Source: Dictyoglomota bacterium | GTDB taxonomy: Bacteria > Dictyoglomota > Dictyoglomia > Dictyoglomales > Dictyoglomaceae | DNA length: 64,000 bases | Assembly: GCA_029776735.1 (NCBI GenBank) | Contig: JAKOUL010000024.1 | Location: 1 to 64,000 of the forward strand | Reading direction: 5' to 3' | Shown here: one piece after another, positions 34,409 through 44,188 of the stretch | Position numbering within the stretch: the stretch's first letter is position 1 | How the letters are laid out: every line of letters starts with the position of its first letter | Notes under the pieces: generated by a model | Told to the model about the DNA's origin: nothing | What the model saw: only the letters and a program-made list of their open reading frames with translations | The model's database searches: none | Translations under genes and position numbers: made by a program

Positions 34409-35608
34409 ATGGATTTATTTGAAAAGTTTAGGGATATAGGACCCGATCATTTCCTTTCAGAAGCACGCTTCGCAATTGAACAAGGGATCTATCCTTTCTT
34501 TCTTCCTTTAGAAGAAACTGAGGGGACAGAAGTAGTAATTAACGGAAGAAGACTAATAATGTTGGGATCAAATAATTATCTTGGGCTTACCACTCATCCT
34601 AAAGTAAAAGAAGCAGCTATAAAAGCTATAAAAGAATACGGCACCAGCTGTACAGGGTCACGATTTATGAATGGGACTTTAAAGCTTCATAAGGAATTAG
34701 AGCAAAAATTAGCAGAATTTTTAAATAAAGAAGCTGCCTTAGTTTTTTCTACAGGATATCAAACTAATCTTGGAACTATTTCTGCTTTAATAGGAAAGGG
34801 AGATATTACAATTACAGACAAAGAAGATCATGCTTCAATAATTGATGGGTGTAAACTTTCCTTTGGTGAAATGAGAAGGTTCAAACACAATGATATGGTA
34901 GATTTAGAAAAAGTACTTGCTTCTTGCCCTGAAGATGCAGGAAAACTCATAATAGTAGATGGTATCTTCTCAATGGCAGGAGATATTGCTCCTCTTCCAG
35001 AGATAGTAAAACTCTGTAAAAAATACGGAGCAAGACTTATGGTAGATGATGCCCATTCTATTGGAGTATTAGGAGATCATGGTAGAGGTACAGCAAATCA
35101 TTTTGATTTAGAAAATGAAGTAGATATCATAATGGGTACCTTTAGTAAATCTTTTGCAAGTCTTGGAGGATTTATCGCAGGAGATGAAGATGTAATATTT
35201 TATGTCCAACATGTGGCAAGATCTTTTATTTTTTCAGCAAGTATGTCTCCCGCAAATACCGCTGCAGCTATGGCAGCATTAGAAGTAATGCAGGAAGAGC
35301 CAGAGAGAACTGAATACCTATGGAAAATTGCTAATAGAATGAGAGAAGGATTAAAATCTTTAGGATTTGATACTGGAGATAGTTGTACTCCTGTCATTCC
35401 TATCTATATAAGAGATAGATGGAAGACTATCTATTTATGGAAAGAACTCTTTAATTTAGGGGTTTATTGTAATCCTGTACTTCCCCCAGGAGTTGCACCT
35501 AATCAATCTCTTCTAAGAACAAGTTATATGGCAACTCATACTGAAGAACAGATAGATAGAAGCCTTGAGATTTTTGAAAAGGCAGGGAAAAAAATTGGCA
35601 TCATCTGA
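34409..35608 (+). CDS. PLP-dependent alpha-oxoamine synthase, serine palmitoyltransferase-like
   Basis: A fold-type I PLP enzyme (399 residues) that condenses an amino acid with an acyl-CoA and releases CO2. Landmarks are [47 protein letters not shown] and the PLP-lysine motif [15 protein letters not shown]. The segments [26 protein letters not shown] and [10 protein letters not shown] resemble bacterial serine palmitoyltransferases, as I remember the Bacteroides protein, more than 2-amino-3-ketobutyrate ligase or BioF. A sphingolipid-like lipid precursor is therefore possible; KBL remains an alternative. It has its own promoter and is followed closely by a cyclodeaminase-like gene. Confidence 0.8.
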   Translation: MDLFEKFRDIGPDHFLSEARFAIEQGIYPFFLPLEETEGTEVVINGRRLIMLGSNNYLGLTTHPKVKEAAIKAIKEYGTSCTGSRFMNGTLKLHKELEQKLAEFLNKEAALVFSTGYQTNLGTISALIGKGDITITDKEDHASIIDGCKLSFGEMRRFKHNDMVDLEKVLASCPEDAGKLIIVDGIFSMAGDIAPLPEIVKLCKKYGARLMVDDAHSIGVLGDHGRGTANHFDLENEVDIIMGTFSKSFASLGGFIAGDEDVIFYVQHVARSFIFSASMSPANTAAAMAALEVMQEEPERTEYLWKIANRMREGLKSLGFDTGDSCTPVIPIYIRDRWKTIYLWKELFNLGVYCNPVLPPGVAPNQSLLRTSYMATHTEEQIDRSLEIFEKAGKKIGII

Positions 35609-36251
35609 TAATAACTTAAAATTCATAGACCATGCACTAAAAGAGTTCATAGAACTCCTTGCTTCAAAGGAGCCCGCTCCTGGAGGAGGAGCTGCATCTG
35701 CTTTAGTTGGAGCAATAGGTACTGCCCTCTCCTCTATGGTAGCAAATCTTACTATAGGAAAAGAGAGATTTAAAGATAAAGAGCCTCTTATAAAAGAGAT
35801 TGTAAAAGAAACACAAAAATTACAAGAAGAATTTTTAGTTCTTATTGAAAAAGATGCTAAAGCTTTTGATAATGTATCAAAAGCTTTGAAGCTTCCTAAA
35901 AACACTACAGAGGAAAAAATAAAAAGAAAAGAGCTACTTGAAAATGCATTAAAAGAAGCTACTTTAGTACCCTTAAGTATTATGGAGAAAAGCCTCAAAG
36001 CTTTAGAAACCTTGGAAAGGGCATTGGGAAATTCAAATCCAAATGTGGTAAGCGATATTGGGGTAGGAGCTGTATGTCTAAGATCCGCCCTCCAAGGAGC
36101 ATGGCTTAATATAAAGATAAATCTTATGAGCATAAATGATAAAGAATTTGTTAAAGAAACTCAACAAAAAGCAGAATCTCTATTAAATAAAGGGATTCAA
36201 ATTGCTGATAAACTATACCAAGAAGTAGAAAGTATGCTTCACATCACTTAA
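35595..36251 (+). CDS. Formiminotransferase-cyclodeaminase-like protein (FchA family)
   Basis: A helical protein of about 218 residues of the cyclodeaminase/methenyl-THF cyclohydrolase family, recognised by [20 protein letters not shown] near residue 25 and the aspartate-containing [12 protein letters not shown] near 83. Family members act on one-carbon units bound to tetrahydrofolate. TTG at 35595 is preferred over an upstream start at 35565 because a purine-rich AGGCAGGG lies 7 bases before it. It overlaps the SPT-like gene by 14 bases and ends in an 8-base overlap with the convergent dehydrogenase gene. Confidence 0.82.
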   Translation: MASSDNNLKFIDHALKEFIELLASKEPAPGGGAASALVGAIGTALSSMVANLTIGKERFKDKEPLIKEIVKETQKLQEEFLVLIEKDAKAFDNVSKALKLPKNTTEEKIKRKELLENALKEATLVPLSIMEKSLKALETLERALGNSNPNVVSDIGVGAVCLRSALQGAWLNIKINLMSINDKEFVKETQQKAESLLNKGIQIADKLYQEVESMLHIT

Positions 36252-37473
36252 AGACAAAGGCTGATTTTACAACTCCAAACCTTCCTCTGTGAAAATTCAT
36301 CTCTATAGCTTTCCTATAATCTTTAAGATCAAAAGTATGAGTTAAAAGTTGAGAGAGATCTAAACCTTCCTCCATAAGCTGCAGTGCAATGCCATATCCC
36401 CTTTTTCTTTCCTCTCTAAAAATCTCACCACTACTACTATTAGTCCCTGCTAATTTAAGCTCTTTAAACCAAACAAAAGTCCAATCAACATTTTTTGTAA
36501 CGCCTACAAGTCCCACAAGCACTAACTTTCCACCCTGTTTTGTAAATCTTAATGCGTCATCTATGGAACTATCACTTCCTACACATTCATAGACCACATC
36601 TGCTCCACCTATCATAACAGGTTTTCCTAAGATAGGCTTAAGAACCTTTGCAGAAGTAACTTCTGCAACTTTTTCATAGAGAGTATATGTATCAAGTCCC
36701 TTGGTATAAATTACTTCGTCTGCTCCATAATATTTTGCAAGCTCACCCTGAAACTTATACCTTGCAAGAGCAATAATCCTTGCTTTACTTCCTAAAGTCC
36801 TCAAAGAACTTATTACATTAATACCAATACTTCCTGCACCTGCTACAAGTACTGTATCAGAATCCTTTGGAAAATTTCTCATTACAGGATGTAATGCAGA
36901 ACAAAAAGCATCTACTAAAATAGCATTTTCATTTGTAACTTTATCTGGTACTTTAAAAAGCTGAAATTCATGAGCTACATAATATTCTCCCCAACTTCCT
37001 CCTGTATCTCTACATGCTCCAATCATAAGCCCTGGAGATATACTACCTTCAGTAAAATTCATACATTGTGAAAATTCCCAATTTTGACATTTCTCACAAG
37101 GAGGATCTATATCCCTTGCATAACAAGAAAGAACTGGATCTACAATAACTCTATCCCCTATCTCAAAGTTTTCAACTTCTTCTCCCTTCTCTACTATAAC
37201 CCCAAGATTCTCATGCCCAATGACAAAAGGAAAGGAAGTAAAAGAAGAGGTAGATAGACTGTCATGAAGCCTTATAAGACCTATATCACTTCCACATATA
37301 CCACCCATTAATGTTTTTATTTTAACCCATTTAGGACCAGGAAGCTTTGGCTCTGGAAAATCCCCATATCTTAAGCAGGAAAAAGCATTATAATAAAAGG
37401 AAGAATGAATATTACCTAAAACCTTACTCAATGCATATCTTGGAACAGAATCTTCAAACCACACTGCCTTCAT
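36244..37473 (-). CDS. Zinc-dependent alcohol dehydrogenase (MDR family)
   Basis: A 409-residue medium-chain dehydrogenase, about 60 longer than threonine or sorbitol dehydrogenases. Catalytic-zinc region ICGSDIGLI and GHENLGVIVE, structural-zinc cysteines CEKCQNWEFSQC, Rossmann motif VAGAGSIGINV. The substrate is unknown; a polyol, 2,3-butanediol-like or threonine-type reaction is plausible. It lies 40 bases after trpA on the same strand. A TATAAT overlaps the trpA stop (37513-37508), so it may have its own promoter rather than belong to the trp operon. Confidence 0.86.
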   Translation of the reverse strand: MKAVWFEDSVPRYALSKVLGNIHSSFYYNAFSCLRYGDFPEPKLPGPKWVKIKTLMGGICGSDIGLIRLHDSLSTSSFTSFPFVIGHENLGVIVEKGEEVENFEIGDRVIVDPVLSCYARDIDPPCEKCQNWEFSQCMNFTEGSISPGLMIGACRDTGGSWGEYYVAHEFQLFKVPDKVTNENAILVDAFCSALHPVMRNFPKDSDTVLVAGAGSIGINVISSLRTLGSKARIIALARYKFQGELAKYYGADEVIYTKGLDTYTLYEKVAEVTSAKVLKPILGKPVMIGGADVVYECVGSDSSIDDALRFTKQGGKLVLVGLVGVTKNVDWTFVWFKELKLAGTNSSSGEIFREERKRGYGIALQLMEEGLDLSQLLTHTFDLKDYRKAIEMNFHRGRFGVVKSAFVFK

Positions 37474-37513
37474 AAAATTCAGTCCCCCAAAAGAGATTTA
37501 TGCCTCTATTATA

Positions 37514-38275
37514 CTACAATGTCCCCATAGAAAGCTCATCAAAATACTCTTGTATATCTTCCCCTAAAAGTAACTTCTTACCAAAAGCACTCCCAACTAT
37601 CACTCCATCCACAATCCCTTTTAAGCTCTCAATCTGATCTTTGCTTTTTACACCAAAACCCCATACAAGAGGCTTATCTGTCTCTTTTCTTATCCCCTTA
37701 ACAAAGCTTATACCTTCCTCAGGAAGCTCTTCCCTCTCTCCTGTTACTCCTTTTACAGAGATACAATAAACGAAACTTGGAGCAATTTTGAGAATCTCTT
37801 TCTTTCTTTCCTCTCTTGTAGTTGGGGATAAGAAAAGAACCAGATCAAGATTATATTTATTGAAGATTGGTAAGAACTCTTTTGCCTCTTCAAAAGAAAG
37901 ATCAGGAATAACAAGTCCCTTTACACCTATCTCTTTTATCTTATTTAGTTTATTCTCAAGATCATTTTGAAGTAAGTTAAAATAAAGAAGAAGTATAGTA
38001 TCTATATACTCAGGAATTTTGGAGTTTTCTAACCAAAGAAGAGTTTTTTTAAAGCTACCACCATTTAGGATAGATCTATAATTTATTTCTTGCAAAATAG
38101 GTCCATCTGCCACAGGATCTGAAAATGGAATTCCCAGCTCCAAAATATCAATTTTATCTTTATTTTTCATTAAAAACTCTTCAAGAAAATTAAAGGAAGG
38201 AAAATTCGCTACAAAGAAAGGCACAAAGGACAGACTTTTATTCCTATTTTTTATTTTATTTACAAGATTACTCAT
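37514..38275 (-). CDS. trpA: Tryptophan synthase alpha chain
   Basis: Cleaves indole-3-glycerol phosphate to indole for TrpB. 253 residues of TIM barrel, with the catalytic acids in [15 protein letters not shown] and [12 protein letters not shown]. The phosphate-binding loop is [11 protein letters not shown] and [11 protein letters not shown]. Last trp gene, overlapping trpB by 4 bases. Confidence 0.96.
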   Translation of the reverse strand: MSNLVNKIKNRNKSLSFVPFFVANFPSFNFLEEFLMKNKDKIDILELGIPFSDPVADGPILQEINYRSILNGGSFKKTLLWLENSKIPEYIDTILLLYFNLLQNDLENKLNKIKEIGVKGLVIPDLSFEEAKEFLPIFNKYNLDLVLFLSPTTREERKKEILKIAPSFVYCISVKGVTGEREELPEEGISFVKGIRKETDKPLVWGFGVKSKDQIESLKGIVDGVIVGSAFGKKLLLGEDIQEYFDELSMGTL

Positions 38276-39474
38276 TTTTTTCCCTCCCTAAGGTCATAGA
38301 TTATTCCTAAATCTTTATCTCCTCTGCCTGAAAGATTAATTATTATAATCGGGTTTTCCTCTGGAAAATCTTTACGGTGCTCCATAAGATATCCTATAGC
38401 ATGAGCACTCTCAAGAGCAGGTATTATACCCTCTAACTCTGAAAGTGCGTAGAATCCTTTAACAGCCACGACATCTGTTGCAAGATCATACTTTACCCTT
38501 CCTATCTTTGCAAGAAAACTGTGTTCTGGACCTACCCCTGGATAATCAAGACCTGCAGAGATAGAATGAGTAGGAGAGATATTTCCATTCTCATCTTGAA
38601 TTAAATACATTTTAGCTCCATGAAGCACTCCTACCTTACCAAAATTTACACTTGCAGAATGAAGCCCAGACTCCAGTCCTTTACCTCCACCTTCCACTCC
38701 AATAATCTTCACATCATCATTCAAAAATGGGTAAAAAAGACCCATAGAATTACTTCCTCCTCCTACTGAAGCAATAAGATAGTCAGGAAGTCTTCCCTCG
38801 ATTTCAAGTATCTGCTTTTTTGACTCATCACCTATAACCCTTTGAAAATCCCTTACAATCATAGGATAAGGATGAGGTCCTACTACAGAGCCAAGCAGAT
38901 AATAGCTGTCTTCAGGATGAGCCACCCAATCTCTCAATGCTTCGCTTATAGCCTCTTTCAAGGTTTTTGAACCTACTTTCACAGGTACCACATCCGCTTT
39001 AAGAAGCCTCATTCTTAACACATTCATACTTTGTCTATTGCAGTCTTCTTCTCCCATATATACGGTACATTCAAATCCAAAAAGCGCAGCCACGGTAGCC
39101 GTAGCAACTCCATGCTGCCCTGCTCCTGTCTCTGCGATGAGCCTTTTCTTATTCATATACTTAGCAAGAAGTGCTTGTCCTATGGCATTGTTTATCTTGT
39201 GAGCTCCTGTATGACACAGATCTTCTCTTTTAAGATATACTCTCGCTTTCACTTGATCCGAAAGATTTTTTGCAAAATAAAGAGGAGTAGGTCTTCCCAC
39301 ATAATTTTTTAAATAATAATCATATTCCTCCCAGAATTTTTCTTCGTTTTTTACTCTCTTGTAGGCATTCTCTAATTGCAAAAGAGTCTCCATAAGTGTC
39401 TCAGGGACAAATCTTCCTCCAAACTCTCCAAAATATCCTTTTTCATCAGGAAAATTTTTCATTTTCATAATCAC
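38272..39474 (-). CDS. trpB: Tryptophan synthase beta chain
   Basis: PLP enzyme making tryptophan from indole and serine. It is a TrpB1-type chain (400 residues): [16 protein letters not shown] at the start, the PLP-lysine in [26 protein letters not shown], and [13 protein letters not shown]. The start overlaps trpF by 29 bases; ATG codons at 39474 and 39468 are both possible. The complex with TrpA channels indole. Confidence 0.97.
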   Translation of the reverse strand: MIMKMKNFPDEKGYFGEFGGRFVPETLMETLLQLENAYKRVKNEEKFWEEYDYYLKNYVGRPTPLYFAKNLSDQVKARVYLKREDLCHTGAHKINNAIGQALLAKYMNKKRLIAETGAGQHGVATATVAALFGFECTVYMGEEDCNRQSMNVLRMRLLKADVVPVKVGSKTLKEAISEALRDWVAHPEDSYYLLGSVVGPHPYPMIVRDFQRVIGDESKKQILEIEGRLPDYLIASVGGGSNSMGLFYPFLNDDVKIIGVEGGGKGLESGLHSASVNFGKVGVLHGAKMYLIQDENGNISPTHSISAGLDYPGVGPEHSFLAKIGRVKYDLATDVVAVKGFYALSELEGIIPALESAHAIGYLMEHRKDFPEENPIIIINLSGRGDKDLGIIYDLREGKK

Positions 39475-40078
39475 TCACCTTTCTCATAAAATTTGTTATC
39501 TTGACAAGACTCTTTTTACCTTTCTCCTCCTCAACTCCAGAGGACAGATCTATTCCAAAGGGTTTAAGAGGAATTACCTTAGGAAGATTATCTTCGTTTA
39601 TTCCTCCTGCTAAAATAACCTTAGAGTAAGATCTTAGTTTACTAACCTTTTCTATAAATTCATCAAAAGTTAAAGAACTGTTTCTATTTCTATCAAGAAG
39701 TACATAACCTATGGAGGAAAATTTTAAGATATCTTCCTCTAATTCTTCTAAAGGCTTTTCATCAATACCAAATGCTTTTATAAGAAAAAATTCTTTAAAC
39801 TTCTTTGCAAACTCAATATTTTCTTCACCATGGAGTTGAATCCCATCAAGAGGAAGAATATTCATTACATCTCTAATCTCTTCTTCTGAAGAATCCGCAA
39901 AAACACCTATCTTCATCACAGAAAGCCTTTTTAAATGAGGTGCCATTTTATCCAGTTTTTCCAAGGATATATACCGAAAAGACCATGGTACAAACACAAA
40001 ACCAATAGCATCTATACCTTCCATCTCGCAGTGCATAGCAGAAATAATATCCGTTATTCCACAGATTTTAACCCACAT
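39446..40078 (-). CDS. trpF: Phosphoribosylanthranilate isomerase
   Basis: A 210-residue TIM-barrel isomerase with the N-terminal catalytic cysteine in [16 protein letters not shown] near residue 76 and [12 protein letters not shown] and [17 protein letters not shown] at the C-terminal phosphate site. Overlaps trpC by 25 bases and is not fused to it. Confidence 0.95.
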   Translation of the reverse strand: MWVKICGITDIISAMHCEMEGIDAIGFVFVPWSFRYISLEKLDKMAPHLKRLSVMKIGVFADSSEEEIRDVMNILPLDGIQLHGEENIEFAKKFKEFFLIKAFGIDEKPLEELEEDILKFSSIGYVLLDRNRNSSLTFDEFIEKVSKLRSYSKVILAGGINEDNLPKVIPLKPFGIDLSSGVEEEKGKKSLVKITNFMRKVSDYENEKFS

Positions 40079-40830
40079 CCCTCAAAAAGCTCCTTTATCT
40101 TTTGATATGGATCTATAGATGTCACAATACTTTCTCCTACAAGCACAGCTTTAGCACCACTTTCGTAAAGCATCTTTATATCTTCCCCTGTTCTTATACC
40201 ACTGGCACTAATTACCAATACATCTTCTGGAATGTATGGAAGTAAATTTGGAGTATTTTTAATATCTAAATTGAAAGAAGATAGGTCTCTATTATTTATC
40301 ATAATAATACGAGGCTTTAGAGCTAAAGCTTTCTCAAGATCTTTAACATCATAAACCTCTATAATAGGTTCTAAGTCAAGCTTTAAAGAAAGATTATATA
40401 AAGATTCTAATTCTTTAAAAGTAAGAATTCTTGCAATAAGTAATATGGCATCAGCTCCTAAAAGTCTCCCTTCATAGAGCTGTTCAGGAATCAAAATAAA
40501 ATCTTTTTGTAAAATAGGTTTTTGTGTTAAATCTCTTGCAATTTGAAGATTAGATAGGTTAGCAGAAAAACTCTCAGCAGTAAGTACTGATAGAGCAGAA
40601 ACTTCTTTTGCTTTATCATAGATCTCTACCATCTCAGGAAGAGATAGAGATGTAAGTTTTCCCTTTACAGGAGATGCAGGCTTAACTTCTGCAATAATAT
40701 TAAACTTGTTTTTAAGAAGAGAATTATAAAAATAATCTTTTATTTTCTCAGGAAAAGAATCTGGTATTTTATAGATTTTGTCGCATATAATCCTCTTCTT
40801 TTCATCTACAAGCTTATCTAAAATGTCCAT
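40054..40830 (-). CDS. trpC: Indole-3-glycerol phosphate synthase
   Basis: A 258-residue TIM-barrel enzyme. AEVKPASPVKGKL carries the catalytic lysine-containing loop; QKDFILIPEQLYEGRLLGADAILL appears as QKDFILIPEQ and GADAILLIA; INNRDLSSFNLD and SASGIRTGEDI follow. A 3-base gap separates it from trpD. Confidence 0.96.
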   Translation of the reverse strand: MDILDKLVDEKKRIICDKIYKIPDSFPEKIKDYFYNSLLKNKFNIIAEVKPASPVKGKLTSLSLPEMVEIYDKAKEVSALSVLTAESFSANLSNLQIARDLTQKPILQKDFILIPEQLYEGRLLGADAILLIARILTFKELESLYNLSLKLDLEPIIEVYDVKDLEKALALKPRIIMINNRDLSSFNLDIKNTPNLLPYIPEDVLVISASGIRTGEDIKMLYESGAKAVLVGESIVTSIDPYQKIKELFEGCGLKSVE

Positions 40831-40833
40831 CTT

Positions 40834-41838
40834 TTAGCACTCCCTTAAAGTCGTAACATATTCATATACCTTACCAGAAAAAAGATAATTCTTTACCATA
40901 TCAAAACCTTCTTTAACATTTTTTACCTTTCCAAGTATCCATAATGCAAAAGCACTGTTAAGAGCTACAATATCTGTCTGAGCAGGAGTACCTTTCCCTT
41001 TAAATATATTTACAAGAATTAATGCATTTTCATCAGCATCTCCACCTGCAAATTCTTCCAGCTTATAAGTAGGAATCCCTACATCAGAAGGATGAAACTT
41101 AAAGTGATCTAACTTTCCATCCTTTAAATATGCCATCTCAGTAATTCCAGAAAGAGAAATCTCATCAATACCATCATCTTTACCATGATAAAAGAGAACA
41201 TTATCTCTTCCCAAAATAAGAGCAGCCTCAGATAACTTCTGCATAGTACTCATAGAATACACACCTATAATCTGAGCCTGAAGCTTTGCAGGATTAAGCA
41301 TAGGTCCTGCCATATTAAATATAGTGCCAATTCCAAGCTCTTTTCTTACCTTAGCTGCCTTCCCCACTACCGGGTGAAAGTAGGGAGCAAAGATGAAACC
41401 TATTCCTTTTCTATCAATAGATTTTGCTACCTCCTCAGAATCTTCACTAAATTTAAGACCTAATTTTTCTATCACATCTATACTACCTGCCTTACTTGAA
41501 AATGCTCTATTTCCATGTTTTGCTATCTTTATACCCAAACTTGCCAACGTAAATGCTACGGCTGTAGAAATATTAAAAGTCTTACCACCATCGCCACCTG
41601 TACCACACACATCAATAGCAGGATTTTCATTTGGAACTCTCTTAGCCTTAAGAGATAAGGTATTTACAAAGCCTGCAATTTCTTCTGGCGTTTCCCCTTT
41701 TAATCGTAACCCAAGAAGAAGTCCACCCAATTGAGAGTCTGAAATCCCCCCATTATCCAGCTTTTCTATAATGTCTCTTGCCTCATCAAAAGATAAGGAT
41801 TTACCTTCCGATAGCTTCTTAATATACTCTTTAACCAT
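40834..41838 (-). CDS. trpD: Anthranilate phosphoribosyltransferase
   Basis: 334 residues; transfers phosphoribose from PRPP to anthranilate. DVCGTGGDGGKTFNIST is the PRPP-binding motif near residue 76, and KHGNRAFSSKAGSIDVIEKLG (read as KHGNRAFSSKAG then IDVIEKLG) follows. HPVVGKAAKVRKELGI-like FNMAGPMLNPA is at about 200. Overlaps trpG by 8 bases; monofunctional, not fused to TrpG. Confidence 0.96.
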   Translation of the reverse strand: MVKEYIKKLSEGKSLSFDEARDIIEKLDNGGISDSQLGGLLLGLRLKGETPEEIAGFVNTLSLKAKRVPNENPAIDVCGTGGDGGKTFNISTAVAFTLASLGIKIAKHGNRAFSSKAGSIDVIEKLGLKFSEDSEEVAKSIDRKGIGFIFAPYFHPVVGKAAKVRKELGIGTIFNMAGPMLNPAKLQAQIIGVYSMSTMQKLSEAALILGRDNVLFYHGKDDGIDEISLSGITEMAYLKDGKLDHFKFHPSDVGIPTYKLEEFAGGDADENALILVNIFKGKGTPAQTDIVALNSAFALWILGKVKNVKEGFDMVKNYLFSGKVYEYVTTLREC

Positions 41839-42409
41839 TTAAAACACCTCCTAATTTAAGAAAATTCTTGATAATTTTATTCCCTGAAGGAGTAAATACT
41901 GATTCAGGGTGAAATTGGAGCCCATAGACAGGATAATCCTCATATTGAATTCCCATAATCAGTTTGTCAGAAGTCCATGCAATAATTTTCAGAGATGAGG
42001 GCAAAGAATCTATGTCCACTATGAGTGAATGATATCTTGTTGCTAGAAATGAATCTTCTACCTCATTAAAAATAGGATTTTGCAAATGATAAATAAGAGA
42101 TACTTTGCCATGTACAGGGATAGGAGCTCTAATAATTTTTGCTCCAAGAGCAGAGGCTATAACTTGATGTCCCAAACATATACCTAAAATAGGAAGTTTA
42201 TCTTTAAATTCCTTAACTATAGGAATACTTATCCCTGCATTTTCAGGGATAGATGGCCCGGGAGAAATTACTATTGCCTTTGGATTTAAATTATATATAT
42301 CCTCTATTGAGATTTTATCATTTCTATAGACAGCTACTTCAGAAAATTCTGATATACACTGATATAGATTATAAGTAAAAGAATCATAATTATCTATTAA
42401 CAAAATCAT
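41831..42409 (-). CDS. trpG: Anthranilate synthase glutamine amidotransferase subunit
   Basis: A 192-residue class I glutaminase with the catalytic Cys in ILGICLGHQVIA and the His-Glu pair in LQFHPESVFT. It supplies ammonia to TrpE. It may also serve p-aminobenzoate synthesis, as in many bacteria with one such subunit. Overlaps trpE by 20 bases. Confidence 0.95.
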   Translation of the reverse strand: MILLIDNYDSFTYNLYQCISEFSEVAVYRNDKISIEDIYNLNPKAIVISPGPSIPENAGISIPIVKEFKDKLPILGICLGHQVIASALGAKIIRAPIPVHGKVSLIYHLQNPIFNEVEDSFLATRYHSLIVDIDSLPSSLKIIAWTSDKLIMGIQYEDYPVYGLQFHPESVFTPSGNKIIKNFLKLGGVLNG

Positions 42410-43802
42410 AGCCCAATTCCCCCGCTATCTTTATAGCCTCAATAAGAGCCTTTGCCTTACTCATTGTTTCCAAATACTCCCTTTCAGGAACTGAATCATA
42501 TACAATTCCAGCTCCACTCTGGATATAAAGATCATCTCCCTTCAAAAAGAATGTTCTTATAGAGATACAAGTATCAAGATTCCCATTTAGAGAGAGATAT
42601 CCTATGCCCCCTGCATAAGGACCTCTCTTATATCTTTCTAATTCTTCTATAATCTCCATTGCTCTTACTTTTGGAGCTCCTGAAACTGTACCTGCAGGAA
42701 AACATGCTCTGAAGACCTCTAATGGATGAATCTCTGGTTTAATCTTACAAGATACATTGCTCACAAGATGCATCACATGAGAATACTTCTCAATCTCCAT
42801 AATTCTCTCAGGTATAACTGTCCCAATCTTTGCGACTTTACCAAGATCATTTCTTGCAAGATCAAGAAGCATAGTATGTTCAGCTTTCTCCTTCTCATCA
42901 TTCATTAATTCTTGTTCCAAAGATAAATCTTCCTCCTCTGTTTTCCCTCTTCTTCTTGTACCAGCTATAGGTCTTACTTCTGCTCTATCTCCTTCCACTT
43001 TAACCAGTGCTTCTGGCGAAGAACCAATAAGATAGACATCTTTAAACTTCAAGTAAAACATGTATGGGGAAGGATTAATCAATCTCAAAGCTCTATAAAG
43101 AAGATACGGATCATATGAGTATTTAGTATGAAATCTCTGAGAATAAACTACCTGAAAGATCTCCCCTGCTTTTATGTACTCTATAGCTTTTTCCACATTT
43201 TTTTCATACTCCTCTTCAGGTATTTCATGTTCCACATTAAGAACAACTTTCGGATATCTTAATTCGGGAATTGTTCTTTTAAATATACTTTTTATCTCTT
43301 CTAATTTTTCTTCAATCTCTGCTTTTGTAGAAGAATCCTGAGCTTTTTCCTCTGGAACAAGAAAGATAACACTAATTCTTCTTTTAAGGTGGTCAAAAAC
43401 TACTAAAAAGTCCACTAATTGAAATTCTGCCAGAGGAAAATTCAAATCATCCTTAGTTAACTCAGGGATTTTTTCCCATTGTCTTATAACATCATAGCTA
43501 AAATATCCTACAAGTCCCCCTATAAATTGCGGTATATCTTCCATATTGTTTATATTTAGTACAGGAAACCTTTCAGAAAGATAAGAAATAATGTCAAAAT
43601 TAGTATCTCTTGGAAAAGATAACACCTCTTTTGGTCCCCAACCTAAAAATGAATATCTTCCTACCCTTTCTCCCCCTTCTGCACTCTCAAGTAGAAATAA
43701 ATAATCTTCATCTTTTATCTTCAAAAGTAGGCTGGAAGGAGTCTCATAATCTCCTGGAAAATCAAAGATCAAAGGAACATAATTCATATTAACTTTTTCC
43801 AA
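42390..43802 (-). CDS. trpE: Anthranilate synthase component I
   Basis: Converts chorismate to anthranilate with TrpG ammonia. About 470 residues, with the tryptophan feedback pocket [16 protein letters not shown] near residue 35 and the chorismate-site blocks [27 protein letters not shown] and [16 protein letters not shown]. Several starts are possible: TTG at 43808 abuts the Shine-Dalgarno, so TTG at 43802 (GGAGG at 9 bases) is preferred over ATG at 43787. First gene of trpEGDCFBA behind a tryptophan T-box. Confidence 0.95.
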   Translation of the reverse strand: MEKVNMNYVPLIFDFPGDYETPSSLLLKIKDEDYLFLLESAEGGERVGRYSFLGWGPKEVLSFPRDTNFDIISYLSERFPVLNINNMEDIPQFIGGLVGYFSYDVIRQWEKIPELTKDDLNFPLAEFQLVDFLVVFDHLKRRISVIFLVPEEKAQDSSTKAEIEEKLEEIKSIFKRTIPELRYPKVVLNVEHEIPEEEYEKNVEKAIEYIKAGEIFQVVYSQRFHTKYSYDPYLLYRALRLINPSPYMFYLKFKDVYLIGSSPEALVKVEGDRAEVRPIAGTRRRGKTEEEDLSLEQELMNDEKEKAEHTMLLDLARNDLGKVAKIGTVIPERIMEIEKYSHVMHLVSNVSCKIKPEIHPLEVFRACFPAGTVSGAPKVRAMEIIEELERYKRGPYAGGIGYLSLNGNLDTCISIRTFFLKGDDLYIQSGAGIVYDSVPEREYLETMSKAKALIEAIKIAGELGYDFVNR

Positions 43803-43833
43803 TCCCAATCACCTCCCTAAACAAATCTATAAA

Positions 43834-43873
43834 TAAAAAAAACCCTCTCGCCCCTAAGAAGGGCGAGAGGGTT
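43834..43873 (-). terminator. T-box-controlled intrinsic terminator before trpE
   Basis: A 13-bp stem, AACCCTCTCGCCC/GGGCGAGAGGGTT in the RNA, lies between 43873 and 43841 with a 7-base loop. A run of U residues (43840-43834) follows. Confidence 0.92.
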
Positions 43874-43875
43874 TA

Positions 43876-44152
43876 CTCTCACGGTACCACCTTCGTTAAG
43901 CATATTAAACGCTCAACTCTTTCTTTCGGGTACGGGAGTACATTATTGCTCCGATACCCTTTGCCTTGATAACGGTGGCAGCTCCGACAAAGCTTACTCA
44001 GGAATACCTATCTTCCCTTTCAGTTTGCAGCTCCCAGGACCATTCACTCTCTGCGCTGATAACCGGCTTCCACCTTACCCGGTCTCTCTGGATCCCGCTT
44101 GAAAGCTACTCTTCCTGTTCACAGCCTTTAGGAAAAGTATCTCTTTCTTTAA
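43876..44152 (-). promoter_or_regulatory. Tryptophan-specific T-box riboswitch
   Basis: The leader of trpE carries the T-box sequence GGTGGTACCG (43891-43882), whose bulge pairs with the acceptor end of uncharged tRNA and forms the antiterminator. Stem I features include an AGUA bulge (GAAGAGTAGC, about 44114-44105) and a specifier loop GUGAAUGGUCC in which UGG (44042-44040) is the tryptophan codon. Uncharged tRNA-Trp would thus permit trp expression. It ends in the terminator at 43834-43873. Confidence 0.93.
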
Positions 44153-44158
44153 AGAAGC

Positions 44159-44187
44159 ATTATACATCAATAAAAAAAATTTTGCAA
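44159..44187 (-). promoter_or_regulatory. Promoter of the trp operon
   Basis: TTGCAA (44187-44182), a 17-base spacer and TATAAT (44164-44159) on the minus strand, starting the T-box leader near 44152. It lies directly after the mnmA stop. Confidence 0.75.
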
Positions 44188-44188
44188 G

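Noticed and set aside
35513..36133. Minus-strand frame of 206 residues opposite the cyclodeaminase gene
   Set aside because: It mirrors a real gene with a recognisable family motif and has no start signals.
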